Source of the DNA: Heterotrichella gracilis
Lineage: Eukaryota > Sar > Xanthophyceae > Tribonematales > Xanthonemataceae
DNA length: 64,000 bases
Assembly (NCBI GenBank): GCA_032358255.1
Contig: JAULBX010028049.1
Span: 145,444-209,443 of the forward strand
Direction: 5' to 3'
Positions within the stretch are counted from its first letter, which is position 1. The number at the start of each line of letters is the position of its first letter. Below, piece after piece: positions 47,419-58,887 of the stretch. The notes under the pieces were generated by a model that was not told the origin of the DNA, did no database searches, and worked only from the letters and a program-made list of their open reading frames with translations. Both the position numbers and the translations under genes were made by a program.

Positions 47419-49558
47419 CTATAGGAACATCCTGGCTGCTGTGCTGATGAGGTTGCGGTAGTTGTTCACCCACCGCACGGTGGCGTTGGAGAAGCGCGGG
47501 TAGAAGTAGCTGTACTCGTTCAGCCGCACCTCCCAGCCCTTGACCGCGTAAACGATGTTGATCCCGCCAAAGTAGGAGGCCATGACGGAGTTTCCCCCTT
47601 GCACGCTGATGAACCTGTCGCAGTTGGCGTGCAGCATGAGCTGCAGCCGGTTGTAGCTGTAGGTGCGCTTGTACTGGTCATACAGGTCGTTGAACAGGAT
47701 GACCCCCGTGTAGCGCTTGAGCAGGGCATACTCATTCAGGTCCTTGTAAATGTCCATTTCGTCGCTGAACCCCGACACGCTCTGCCCGCCCACGTGCCGG
47801 ATGTACACGATGGTGTAGCGCCCCCGCAGTATCTTCACCAGGCGCTTGAGGGTGGGCTTGTTGATGAAGTTGACGGGCTCGTCGTCCCACTCCACGTTGT
47901 ACTTGTTGTGGATGATGAGCAGCGGCTTCTCAAACTTGAGCACGTCGTTCTGGTACACCAGCTTGTAGGGCGGGGGCACCCACTCCTTGAAGTTGAAGTC
48001 AAGCGTGTGCACCTGGCAGTGGGACAATTCATTCAGTTCATTTACATTGATTAATTGAGTAGTAACATGCATCCTACTCCTTGAAGGTGCAAGGCAAGCG
48101 CTTGCACTTGCGGTGGGACATTCCATCAAATGAATTATATTAGCATTTAATTAGTGGCATGCAACCCATTTACATGGGGGCTGGCACTCATTAGCAGGTT
48201 GGCAAAGGCTAAGAATGGATTGCATGTGGCTGGTGGATGCATCCCAGCAGGCCAGTCATGAGCAGTCAGCATTGCACATGCAGCGCCAAACAGTCCACTT
48301 CACAACCATTTGCACGACCTACGGTCGCGTTAGGTCAAGTCATCCCATGTGGCCCAGGGCATACCTTGGGGTGCGTGTGGCCACCATACAAGCACACATG
48401 GCGCTGCCCAATCTCGATGTGCTCCCGAGCAAAGAAGTAGAGCGGCCGTGTGCCCACTGAGCTGACCGTCTTCTTCAAATGCCCATTGAGAAACATGTAG
48501 TACAGGTAGGGTATATGTATTTGGAGCTCGTAGCCAAACTCCCCATAGTACGCTGCGTGAAAGTCGATTTTCTTGCCCGCGGGCTGGAAGCAGTAGCACC
48601 AGCACTGCAGCTCGGCGGCGCACTCGCCTGCAGGGAATACAAACCCATATGTCATGCAGGAGGAATCATGCATTGCATATAAAAGTGATGACATGCGAGC
48701 AAATGCAAAAGCAATAGGCACTAGGCCTATCTGGAGCATGTTGTTGGTGTAGCACGGCAAGACATAGTAGTAGTGGTTGTGTGGTCAGCTGAATGCGCCA
48801 GCCCCATGCTTCACCGCTGTTGCCCACGCACCTTCAAGCCCCCAGTCATAGCACTGCTTTGAGAGCTCGCCTTGCATCGACATCTGCTGCCCAACTGCAA
48901 TCTTGTTGAACTCCTGCACCAGGGACATTGCGGGCCCTGGAGCCGCCGCCACCGCTGGAGCCGTGCCATCCCTGTTCCCCTCTGTGGCTCCCTGGCTGGC
49001 CTTGATGCCCTCTCGCTGTAGCAGCTTCACCAGACCCTTGGGCTTGGAGGTCAGTGGTTCGCTCTGCTTGGCGCTGAGCGGCTCACCCAAGACCGCAGGG
49101 CACCGCCAATGCAGTGAGAGGACCTGGGAGGAGGTGTGGCACGGGGTGAACGTCGCGCCACACCACGCCGTGGTGGCTATTTGTTCACTAAAGGTGGGCA
49201 CACGCCATGCATTTCTGTGTCGCACAAGCTGCTTCCAAGTGCCAGCCCCATATACACCTAAGCCCAGATCCAACCTTAATAGTGCACCTGGTTGTCAGTG
49301 TAAACAGGCAGAGCATACCTGGTATGCTGGCATAGAGAGCTAGGGGATACTGGGGATGTTGTTGACGCACAAACGTCCAAAATGCCGTAAGTGCTGCCAT
49401 AATTGGCACAAGCTGTGCAAGGATGACTTTTAATCCAACTGTACTGCCGCATGCACATAACTAGATGCATACCAGGCATAGTTGCACCGTTGCCAGAAGT
49501 TGCTTCGGTTGAAGTTGGAACAGACGTAGGGAGCTGCGCTTATGCTCCATAGAGCATA
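47419..49558 (-). CDS. Glycosyltransferase-like protein, 5' end unresolved (partial)
   Basis: Four exons joined in phase: 49558-49473, 49187-48832, 48627-48365 and 48012-47419. The 3' two-thirds is well defined: AAYYGEFGYELQIHIPYLYY, LKKTVSSVGTRPLYFFAREH, VQGGNSVMASYFGGINIVYA and VKGWEVRLNEYSYFYPRF. This arrangement, with a conserved GEFGYEL start and a GGNSVMAS block near the end, resembles nucleotide-sugar glycosyltransferases such as DUF563/GT61-like proteins, but I cannot fix the family. The 5' part is Cys-rich (NFNRSNFWQRCNYA) and suggests a lumenal or secreted location. I found no convincing start codon exon, so at least one 5' exon with the likely membrane anchor lies to the right. The acceptor at 49187 is inferred from phase. 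The stop codon is at 47419-47421. Confidence 0.62.
48076..48124. repeat. Echo of the glycosyltransferase-like last-exon acceptor edge
   Basis: Bases 48076-48124 copy 47982-48029 across the exon edge and acceptor. Shared stretches are actccttgaag, gcaagcg/tcaagcg, tgcacctg/tgcacttg and gtgggaca. The copy lies in the adjacent intron. Confidence 0.8.
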
Positions 49559-51123
49559 CTGCAGGCAAACCCGTTGTGTAGTATGTGTTCACACCATGCT
49601 GCTCAATCCACAGTGGGAATACAACTGCCAGGTGTGCTGCCGTCACATTCCCCCCCTTCAGCTCCCAGCACAGGGGAGGCTGCACCTGCATTGCGGGTGT
49701 TTGTTTCAAAAACACTTCCAAGCTTTCAGTGCATTCACCAGTTGAAGCTTACCAAGCTACACCTAGGCAACCTGTAAACTAGCACACCACGGTACCAGCG
49801 CACTGCCCAACCAGCAGGTAGTCAAACGAGCACACTACAGTACTAGCACAGAAATGTGATTCACTGGGACAACCAGCAGGCACCACAAAGGACGTTTACA
49901 GCAGAGCCACCAACCGTGGGAGAGCAGGAGGAGCGAGCAACCGCCAGGACACCAGGCATGCCAATACAACACCCCATGCTTGAATGACCAGGCCAACACG
50001 CGTCGTTCAGTGGTAAAACCAAATAAACACTCACTACAGTGACAATTGGCGACAATTTGGCAGTACAGCAAGCTGCGTCGAGTGGGTGTGCGTCAGCTGC
50101 AACGCCAAGATCTCATGTCAATACTCACCGTCAACTGCGTGCAGAGCAGACTACGGCGAGTCTCACAACAATCGGATTTATGCAGACTTGCAGAGCTGCG
50201 GGGAGAGCTCCTTTGCTGCAACTGTGTGCAAGGTGTTTTGATCTGGTCAGGTGGATAGGGGTGCTGTCAAACTGCTCTGCTCAGACCGTGCCACAACCGA
50301 CTGACTCTCTTCTAGAGAAACGTGACGCACAAAGGCTTGCTACGAGCAGAACATGGTGCACCGACCAAACGGCCGCCAAGTCGTGTTGTGTTCTAGCTTT
50401 GCCATAAAACGTGATTGGGTAAGCCTCCAGCCGTATTGCTGCAAGGGTAATTGAGGATGAAAGGCTCGCAGTGGTTTGTTCCCTGGCGATGACTGGCAAA
50501 CGGCTGCAATAGGCATCCTCAGTCGCAGGTGTGAATGGAAGGCTGGGGTCACCGATATCCGCCTAAAAAGTACATGAAGGAGAGTCAACTTGAAAAGGTG
50601 CCTTTTTTAGGGTTTCCGTGAAAGAGATAAAAGTGAGATGTGACGAGGGTGTCGATCCAATTACCAACAAGCTTTCCAAGAGCCTACATAGTTGGGTAGC
50701 AGTGCTTGCTGCAATAATAACGTGAATCCTAACCTGCCTTCGATCAGTGGCACAGCGCGCAAGGAAGGCAGCCATCAACACCATCGGCATCCCGCAACAT
50801 TGCATGCTGTGCATTGTGGCGTTTGATACGACAGTTAAATCTGTGCTTTATCTGAGGTTGGCATAGGCTGATGTTTATTGGTCACAAACCCAGCAATATA
50901 GTGCCTGGCACGACCCGAAAGCAGGCTACCTGTTGGAGCAAAAGCGCAATGTTCCGGGAACCACAATCACCCTCTGGGCACTGAAGCTCTGGAAAAAATG
51001 GCTGGTGAGAGAACAACCTTCGTTGCGTGCACTTTAAAACTGCAACGAGCACTTAATTATTTTCCACAGTTTGTCTGCAGTGCTGCTCCTGTTATCGATT
51101 CTGTCCTGTCCACCTGTGTCCAT
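49559..51123. other. Divergent region with no resolved gene
   Basis: It must hold the missing 5' exon(s) of the glycosyltransferase-like gene and the promoter of the SMP gene. A minus-strand hydrophobic frame at about 49870-49990 could encode a membrane anchor but does not join cleanly. A possible upstream plus-strand mini-exon (ATGGCTG|GTGAGA) lies at 50998. Confidence 0.4.
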
Positions 51124-54100
51124 ATGCATGCATTTCGCTCCTTGGAAGTGGCTGATGGATCACTTTCTGGTGGCAGGTGACAGCGGTACTGCACAGCAGC
51201 AACCGGAAACCTTCCGTTTGTTGCTTGTCTTGAGGTAAGTGTGTCGTCACCGCTCCACATCCTCTGCAATGGTTGACTTGCTCACAGTGCTTGCTACTGA
51301 CCTCGGACTGTTTGGTGATATGCAGCGTTCCAGTGCTCCTATTCTTCCTGGTCTATGTTCTACCCTTGTTTCTGGTGGGATCCACAGCCTTGCTGAGCTT
51401 CCTACTGGGAGTATTGACCACCGTTGGCCTCCTGGGACTGGCAGTGGTGGGTTCCTAGTGGCTTCTATATAGGAACCCCACTTGTGCGTGCCAGTTGACA
51501 AAGCGCAAGCACCACTCCACGCCGCTGACAGTAGCATTGTCTAGTCACAACCCCACCCTCCTTCTGCGCATCTCCCTTTGCACCCCAGTTGTGTGCCACC
51601 CAGCCTGTGCGCGCCCCACCGGGCAAACCCTCACCACCACCCGCACCCCGTGCAGGTCGCGGCAGTAGTCACAGCTACCAAACAGGCGGAGAGCGAGCTG
51701 GCGGCCTTTGCGTCCCTCCAAGCAACCTCCCACAAGCTCGACCATGGCACCCACCCCACCCCACTCAGCGCCCTCATCTCCCCCGAGGTGCTCAACAACA
51801 AGGGCGCCACAGTGACAGTCAGCAGGCAGCCACCCCACACGCTCTCCCACAACGGCGCCTACCAGGGGGTGGTGTGGACCACGCGCACCTCCACCTTTGA
51901 CTGCACAGACACCTTCCACAACTGGCCACCCACCACCGGTCCCCAGGGCGCGGTGGACAAGTGGTACGCCGCCACCGATGGCCATCAGCTGGTGCTGGTG
52001 CCCCTGCAGCAGGCTGCACCCAAAGCCAGGAGGGGCGGGAATGGCAAAGCCCAGCAGCAGGGCGCCGACCCTGTCCCAGCCAAGCAGGTGGACCTGCGCT
52101 CCACCGTGCAAATACCCTTGGCAGGGTGCTCCCTGCGCCTGGTGGTGGACGCGCTGCAGGGCAGGAGCAAATGGCTGCGCAAGGCGCCGCTCAAGCTGCA
52201 GGTATGTGGCACGAGTACATTGTCATGCCCATATGCACGTGTGGAAGGCACGACTGCCACCAAACAGATGCAGTACCCCTGCAGATGCCCATGAAGATTG
52301 CACGTGTGTGCCATGCGCCACAGCCTTTGACAACAAATGTACTTGCCCATGACATACATGGTGTAGCCTATGACGACGAATGTGAGGCTGACTGATCATC
52401 TTGCCCACTGTTTTGAGTGATCACATGGAATAGTAAAACGGTAAAATTGTTGACGTATTTGACTTGGCCACGACGTGCAGCACCAGTCGCGCGTGCTGCT
52501 GTACGGGGAGACAGACTTCCTCATGTTTGCCTGGGACGCGGCAGCCAAGGAGCAGTGGCATGTGGCGCTGTTTTGGGGGTGTGCGGGCGGGGGCCCAGTC
52601 AAGGCAGTGCAGCAGCTGTTCCAGCAATACTCCAGCGCGGCGCTGGCAAGGGCGCCCGGCAGGTTTCCTCAGGTGGGTAGTGTGGCTAGGTGACATCATT
52701 GCTAACCCCTCATGGTTGGGTGGTGCACCATCCACTGGCTGCATTGTTCACTAAATCACGCTGGTATGGTTGTGGTTCACCACACGGTTACTCTGAGGGT
52801 CACAGTCACTACGAGGGTCACAGTCACTATGAGGGTCACCATATCATGATGAATTATATAATTGGTGAAACACAATACCATTATGGTAGGATGAGGCACA
52901 CCTCAGGTTCATCTTGTGCATTGCAAGGCCGCAATGCGCAGTTGCCATGCGTTGCATGCACATGCGCTGTATCTTCACAGTGGGTAATTGGAGCATAGTG
53001 CCATTTAGGGTTGATCTTGCTAGGCCATTTGTGGGAATTGGTGTGAGGCTAGTGGTTGCTGCATTCCAGGCCCTCGGCCCCTCTCATCACGAGGGCGATG
53101 CGGCGCACCCAGAGGGCCAGGCCAAACCTGATGCCAGACAAAAGAGGGGGTGGGCGTTCAGGCTGCCTACGAGGCACGCAAGGCAGAAGGAGCAAGGGGG
53201 AGTGAAGAAGACTGCCGACAAGAAGGAGGTCGTTGAGCATCATAAACCTGGTGCGTTCAAACTCGTACTTCTTTCGCTGACGGGGCCAGGGTTAACCTGT
53301 TAGCCTGACGGGGCCAGGGTTAATGTTTTGTACGGTGCAACCTACTGTGCCATCCCTCCTTGTCTTGGTCCCTCACCCCCCCTGTGTCCCCCCGTAGATA
53401 CGTTCATCAACCCCGACGAGATGGAGCGCCTGTGGTTTGTGTCTGGGGCCCGCAGCGCGCACTCCTCCCCGCCCCCCTCCACCCACGACCCCTGGGAGCA
53501 CGGGGATGCACTCACAGACAGCCTGCAGGATGCCTCGCTACAGGCTGAGCAGGCGCCAGCAGGTAAAGGCGTCTGGATGGGTCATGCCATGAGGGTGTGG
53601 CGCATGTGCGCAGCATGTGATTGCCAGCATGAGGTGTATGGTCCGACTGGTGTGTGCAGCATGTAGGTGCCTGCATGGGGTGTAGGGTCCGACTGGCTTG
53701 CAGCATGTGGTTATTGCCTGCATGAGCCATAGCGAACGTACATTGTGCAGCATGTGACTCAGCATTGGGCTGCCTGCATATAGCACCCCATGACCAACCA
53801 CGCGCATGCGCTATCTGACGCTGCTACAACCCACCTTGCAGGCCTGTTGGCATCAGAGGGGGCTGCGCAGGAGCCGGTGGACTCTCCCTCCACCCAACCG
53901 CCCCCAATCCCAACGCCACAGCCGGCAGCCACCCCAAGCGCCGCAGGGGCCCTTGAGCCTGGCAGCATCACCCGTGGCGCCGGTCTGCAGCTCGACCTCA
54001 ATCCACCGGATGCCGCAACCGCAGCCGCCGCGCGCGCCGCCACTGCCGCCGCCGCGGCTGCGCCGTCGACGTCGCCCATGTCCCGGGCCGCGAGCGCGGC

Positions 54101-57100
54101 GCAGCCGCCCACCCCTTCCTCCCCTGGCGCGTACCCCCCACCAGCTGCCGAGCCAGGGCATGCTGAGGCGCCGCCAGCTGTTGAGCAGGGGGCAGGGCTG
54201 GCAGTGGAGTACGGGATCAACATGCTGCTGGCCAGGGTGGCGTTTGACGCCATACGAAACCCCGCGGTCAAGGCGGAGCACATTGTCAAGTGGGTGCCCA
54301 AGTTAGGGTCTAGGATTTATGCGGGGCGCACATTGACAAGTGAGCTGCTTCTGCAAGCTGCAGAAGAGGACTGCATTTTTCAAACATAATGCAGATAATT
54401 GTAACACTTGTTTGTATCATAATGTTTTTTTTTTTGTATGTGCAGGATGCAGAAGAAGCTTGACCTCCAGCACAAGCCCGACTATGTGAGCGCTGTGAAG
54501 GTGCTGGACATAGACTTGGGGCCAAACTTCCCAACCATCGCAAACCTGCGGGCGCTGCCACTGGCCGGGGGCACCATCTGGCCGCAGCTCATGTTCGATG
54601 TGCACTACGAGGGTAAGCAGACCTTGATTGTTTTTGCTGTATTTTTGTTTGTTGTTGTGCAGCCATCAGCATGCAAAACAGTTAGTGTACCAAAGTGTAC
54701 CAAAGGTATATATGAGCTAGGTACTTAATCCCAGCCCTACGGCTGTGCTGGGCAGGCACAGGCGTTCTTAACTGTTCCTCAAACCCCTGCAACCCTAAAC
54801 AAATTAGGCTAAATTTATCTCAAGCCCGCCTTCTGCGCACCCACAGGTGGCCTGAAGCTGTTCCTGGAGGCCAAGCTAGAGCTGCGTGAGGCGGCCGCAT
54901 GGTCCCGAGTGGATGCAGCCATCAGCTTTGTGGAGGGGAGCAAAAAATCCCAATCCCAGCTGCAATCCCCGCTCCAGTCCCAGGGCTCCGACCCCGCCCC
55001 CCAGGAGCAGCCGTCTCCCCCACCTGGGGCCGATGCGGAGCCTGAGGGGGAGGGGGTGGGGCCCAGCGGGGGTGGCAAGGCCAAGGGAAGGTGGGCGGGG
55101 CTGCGGAAGGCGGCGGCTAACCGGCTGCGCCAGTGGGCGGACAACACTGCCGCCACCATCGCCAGGTAAGCGCGCAACACTAGGCAGCACATGCACATGC
55201 CAATCATCTGTGGCGGCGGGCGGATTGCACGTCTGTTAGCATAGCCAGGCACGTGCACCATTGGAGGCGCGTGCCGCAAGCACATGCGCATGCGCAGAGG
55301 TGGATGGCAGCTGTTGGTGGGTCTGCCTCAGGAACCTTGCAGGCCAAGGTGGCAGAGGTGTGCAGGTGTACTGGCTGGGTCAAGTGAGCGCCTGGATTGG
55401 CTGTGTGTGTAGGTGACTGTGTGTGCTCGTGCAGGTTGCCGCTACGCCTGAACGTGCACGTGCACAGCCTGCGCGGGACCATGTACGTGTGGCTGCCCCC
55501 GCCACCTGGCGACAGGCTGTGGGTGTCATTCGTCACGCCGCCTGACCTGGACCTTACCGCAACTCCAGAGGTGCGCCCAGAAGGGGTTTGAAAGGGCTTT
55601 TGTGTTTGCCAACTTGGCTTGTTTGGCCAGCCTTTGTGAAAAGCATTTATTGCTGATCATAGATAATGCTGCAGTGCCGATAACGCTTTTTATTATATGT
55701 TACAGTGTACTGCATTGCAATCTTGGATGGAATACGCAAGAACAGGTAGAATGATAGTAAAGGGAATGGGAATTTGTTGCAGATCGCTGGCCGCGCGCTC
55801 AAGTACTCGTACCAGGCCGGATGGGCCTCCAAGTGGATTGAGCAGCGCATGCGCAACGCGCTTGTGAAGAGCATGGTGTTCCCCTGCTGCAACGACATCC
55901 ACCTGCATGCGCTCATGGGGCTGGACAATGCGGCGGTGGACGCACCGCTACCGGTGCCGGTGGAGGTAGCGGAGAGGGGTGCGTGGCCAGTTGGTGGCGG
56001 TGCTTTTCAGGTTGAAAGGGACTTAATTTCATGTGTACCTTTTACGGGATGTGGGGAAGTACGCAGCTGGGGGACTGTTTGCAAAAGCATGCTGGCTGTG
56101 CGTCAGTAGAGCCCGCCATCGCTGCACACACATCATGAGTTCCGGCGTGTGTTGATGGTGTACTTGGCCATGTCTGCTTGGGCGCCATGGGGTACTGGCA
56201 TGCTGTCCCCACTGATGCTCAACACTGTACGCGCTGACCCACCACTGGCTTTTTCCAGGTCCTCGCCGTGGCTCGCACCCCCGCGCCGCTCCCGGGGACG
56301 ACGCCGATCAGATCACGCTGGCGGCGGCCCTGGCGGCAGCCGAGGCGGGCATGCGCGCTGAGGTGGACACTGAAGATGACATGGACGATGACGAGTCAGT
56401 CGCTGACGTGGCGCTGCCGCCGCTGGCCCCAGGGACAAGGGGGATGGAGAGGCCGGGGAGGAGCGGGTCTGGTGGGGAGGGCGGTGGGGGGTACGGGATG
56501 CCGCACGCCAGCAGCGCGCCGGCGGTGCAGGCAGTGGGTGGTGGCGGAGGGGTGGTGGGTGGTGGTGGGGTCTCCGTCTCGTTCTCCGGCCCTACGGAGG
56601 GTGGTGGGGCGCTCAAGGCCAGCAGCAGCGCCCCGCATGCGGAGCAAATGGGCGTTGAGCCTGTGGTGCACCACCCACCTGAGCCTGCGATTGGCACTGC
56701 CATGAGTGCCATGAAGGGGATAGAGACAGGGGATTCTGGGGCAGGGGCCCTCAGCATGCCTGGCAGCCAGACCTCGGGGGTACCACCTGTGCCCCAGGGG
56801 CTGGGTCCAGTACCCATTGGTGGTGGGGAGGCTGGGGCAGGTGGGGCGGGGAATGGCACCCCACCCATGTCACCACTGGCTGCCTCTGCTGTGGTGCCGG
56901 ACGCTGTCAATGGTCCGCCCACCTTGCCACCACCCCTGCTCATCCCACCCTCAACTAGGGCAGGCGCGATCCCCGATGTCAACGCTGGGGATGACATGGG
57001 GCACCTGCCGTCCCCGCCTGTCTCCCCAGCAGGTGTGGCGCGCTCAGTCAGCGACACAGGCATGGAGCCGGATTCCGCCACCTGGCACCCGCTGGGTGGC

Positions 57101-57815
57101 CCCGCGCTGTCAAGTGGCAGTGGGAGCGGCTGGGATAGGACAGGTATGGCCCCACAGGCAAGTGTGGGGCCGCTGCAGCAGGGAGCGCAGGCGCTGGGCA
57201 GCTCGCCGCGCTCGCAGGTGTGTGGGCAAGTGTTTTGCCGTGCATGGTTGTTAGTAATGCGTATGGAGCATTACATCCTCTGTCCATGTCAATCTGTGCA
57301 TGCGGCTCGCACCATACCCATTGCGCCACAGATCAAGCCCACTGGGCCATGCTGTCACATGCATGCGGCTCACATTGCATGCACTGTCCCGTGCTGTCAT
57401 GAGCATGTAGCTTCACATCCCCCACTGTCCCATGCAAGACTTTGGCACCCCTTGCCACCTCGAGCCGCCCTGGTACAGGGCCAGGTGAAAAATGAAAACA
57501 ACACAACTAAAAATTAGCCTATGTGGCCCCCTTTTGTCCCACAGCTCACTGGAAAATAAGACTGAGACCCATTTACTGCCACATGGTCTTTGCTCAGAAC
57601 AAGATTTCGTAATGACCACATGTTATTCCATGCAGGACTCGGGCAGCCCCGGCAGCGCGCAGTCTGGCCGCCCCGCCTGGGGCACGTCCCTGGGCGAGCG
57701 CTGGCGCAGCACCCGTGAGCAGCTCAAGGAGCACAGCAGCCGCCTGTCCACGCAGCTGAAGAGCAACATGGAGGCGCGCAAGCGGGATCGGGGCGCGCAA
57801 CACAAGCAGGAGTAG
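51124..57815 (+). CDS. TEX2-like SMP-domain lipid-transfer protein
   Basis: Thirteen phase-consistent exons: 51124-51176, 51326-51446, 51656-52201, 52481-52672, 53070-53250, 53398-53562, 53842-54293, 54453-54612, 54847-55165, 55435-55570, 55783-55978, 56259-57217 and 57636-57815, giving 1219 residues. Residues 18-58 are a strongly hydrophobic hairpin or pair of membrane helices (VLLFFLVYVLPLFLVGS). A PH-like region with YGETDFLMFAW lies at about 60-300. The SMP domain runs from about 542 to 825: EYGINMLLARVAFDAIRN, VKVLDIDLGPNFPTIANLRA, LFLEAKLELR and RLPLRLNVHVHSLRGTMYVW, interrupted by a 60-residue low-complexity insert. SMP proteins such as TEX2 and Nvj2 sit in the ER and move lipids at membrane contact sites. 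The C-terminal 380 residues are Gly/Pro/Ser-rich. The start codon is uncertain; an upstream exon may exist. Confidence 0.87.
52794..52839. repeat. 18-bp intronic tandem repeat
   Basis: The unit gagggtcacagtcactac occurs about two and a half times in the intron after exon 4 of the SMP gene. Confidence 0.85.
53615..53740. repeat. Minisatellite of about 54 bp in an SMP-gene intron
   Basis: Roughly two and a half units contain gcagcatgt, gcctgcatg and ggtgtagggtccgactgg. They follow the exon 6 donor. Confidence 0.7.
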
Positions 57816-58887
57816 GAAGGACTGAGGGTTTTTGGGGGGATAGGTGTGCTAGGAGTAAGGTAGAGGTAGGCGCGGACCCCAGGCTTAAGTGGCGTTTCCA
57901 GCCGAGCTCTGGAGTAGTTTGCTTGAAGGGCAATATGGAGGGGTGTCAGCGGGAATGGGGCGCGCAGCACAAGCAGGAGTGATGGGTGCTAGGCTGAGGC
58001 CCTCAGTGAGGTTGCAGGAGTGAGGAGGGCTCTTGAGTAGCCCTCTTGAGTGAGGAGGGTCTCAAGAGTAGCTGAACAGGACTGATCAGTAGGCTTAGTT
58101 TGGGTGGTATGCAATGCGGACTGGCACATACATGTATATGTAGCAAGATAACAGTAGCGCTTCGAGAAATGTGCGAGAATCATGGTATCTTTTTGGCAAG
58201 TGAGTTATGCCGACGTGCGGCACCCCCAGCTGGTCATTCAGGGTGCTGTGCACCACTTTTTGTGTGCAAAATAGACGCGGTGTCCCATTGCAGAGCCGTT
58301 TGTGCGTTTCTAGCGAGGTTTTCAAAGTTCTTGGGCTTGTGGGGAACACTATGCAATACCCTATACTAGGGTTGTTGCACCAACACGGTTAGCAAGTGTG
58401 CTACGGTACCAACATTTTGTGGCCGTGACGTGTCACCATCTGTCAGATCAATGCACATATTTTGGCTTGACAGTCTTGCCTGTCAATAACCGAAACAATA
58501 TTATGGAAATCATGATGGAAAATAAGCCAGCCTCCAAGGTTTCACCTGTGTTCAGTTGACAATAATTTGATCCCCTGGATAAAGGATAAGGTGCAAACTT
58601 TTCACTGTGGGTGTTTATAGACATCGCCTGGGCGCTGGTACTTGATTCTTCTTGCAGCACGTAGTCCGGTGTAAGGACTCGTCAGCTTAGTCGTGAGCAT
58701 GCCGCGTAGTTGACTGCGCTGTTCATACATCAGACCACCCTCCACTGCCGCCTTATCCATCAACAAACTTGCAACCCATCAACCTGCGGGCTCCTCCTCT
58801 GAACGTATTGTAGCCCTGAGTTTGGGATCGTTACACTAGCTATTGTATAAGAGCTATACGTTGGCAGTGGCTGAGGCCCGGTTCACT
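57816..58887. other. Spacer with echo of the SMP gene 3' end
   Basis: Bases 57905-57985 copy the last coding bases 57745-57830: aagagcaacatggagg versus aagggcaatatggagg, then gcgggat(c/g)ggggcgcgcaacacaagcaggag. The copy includes a stop after the same Lys-Gln-Glu ending. Further short direct repeats (gtgaggagggctcttgagtag) lie at 58019-58075. No gene seen in the rest. Confidence 0.6.

Noticed and set aside
52794-52839. CRISPR-like array
   Set aside because: The units are directly adjacent without spacers and lie inside an intron of a eukaryotic gene.
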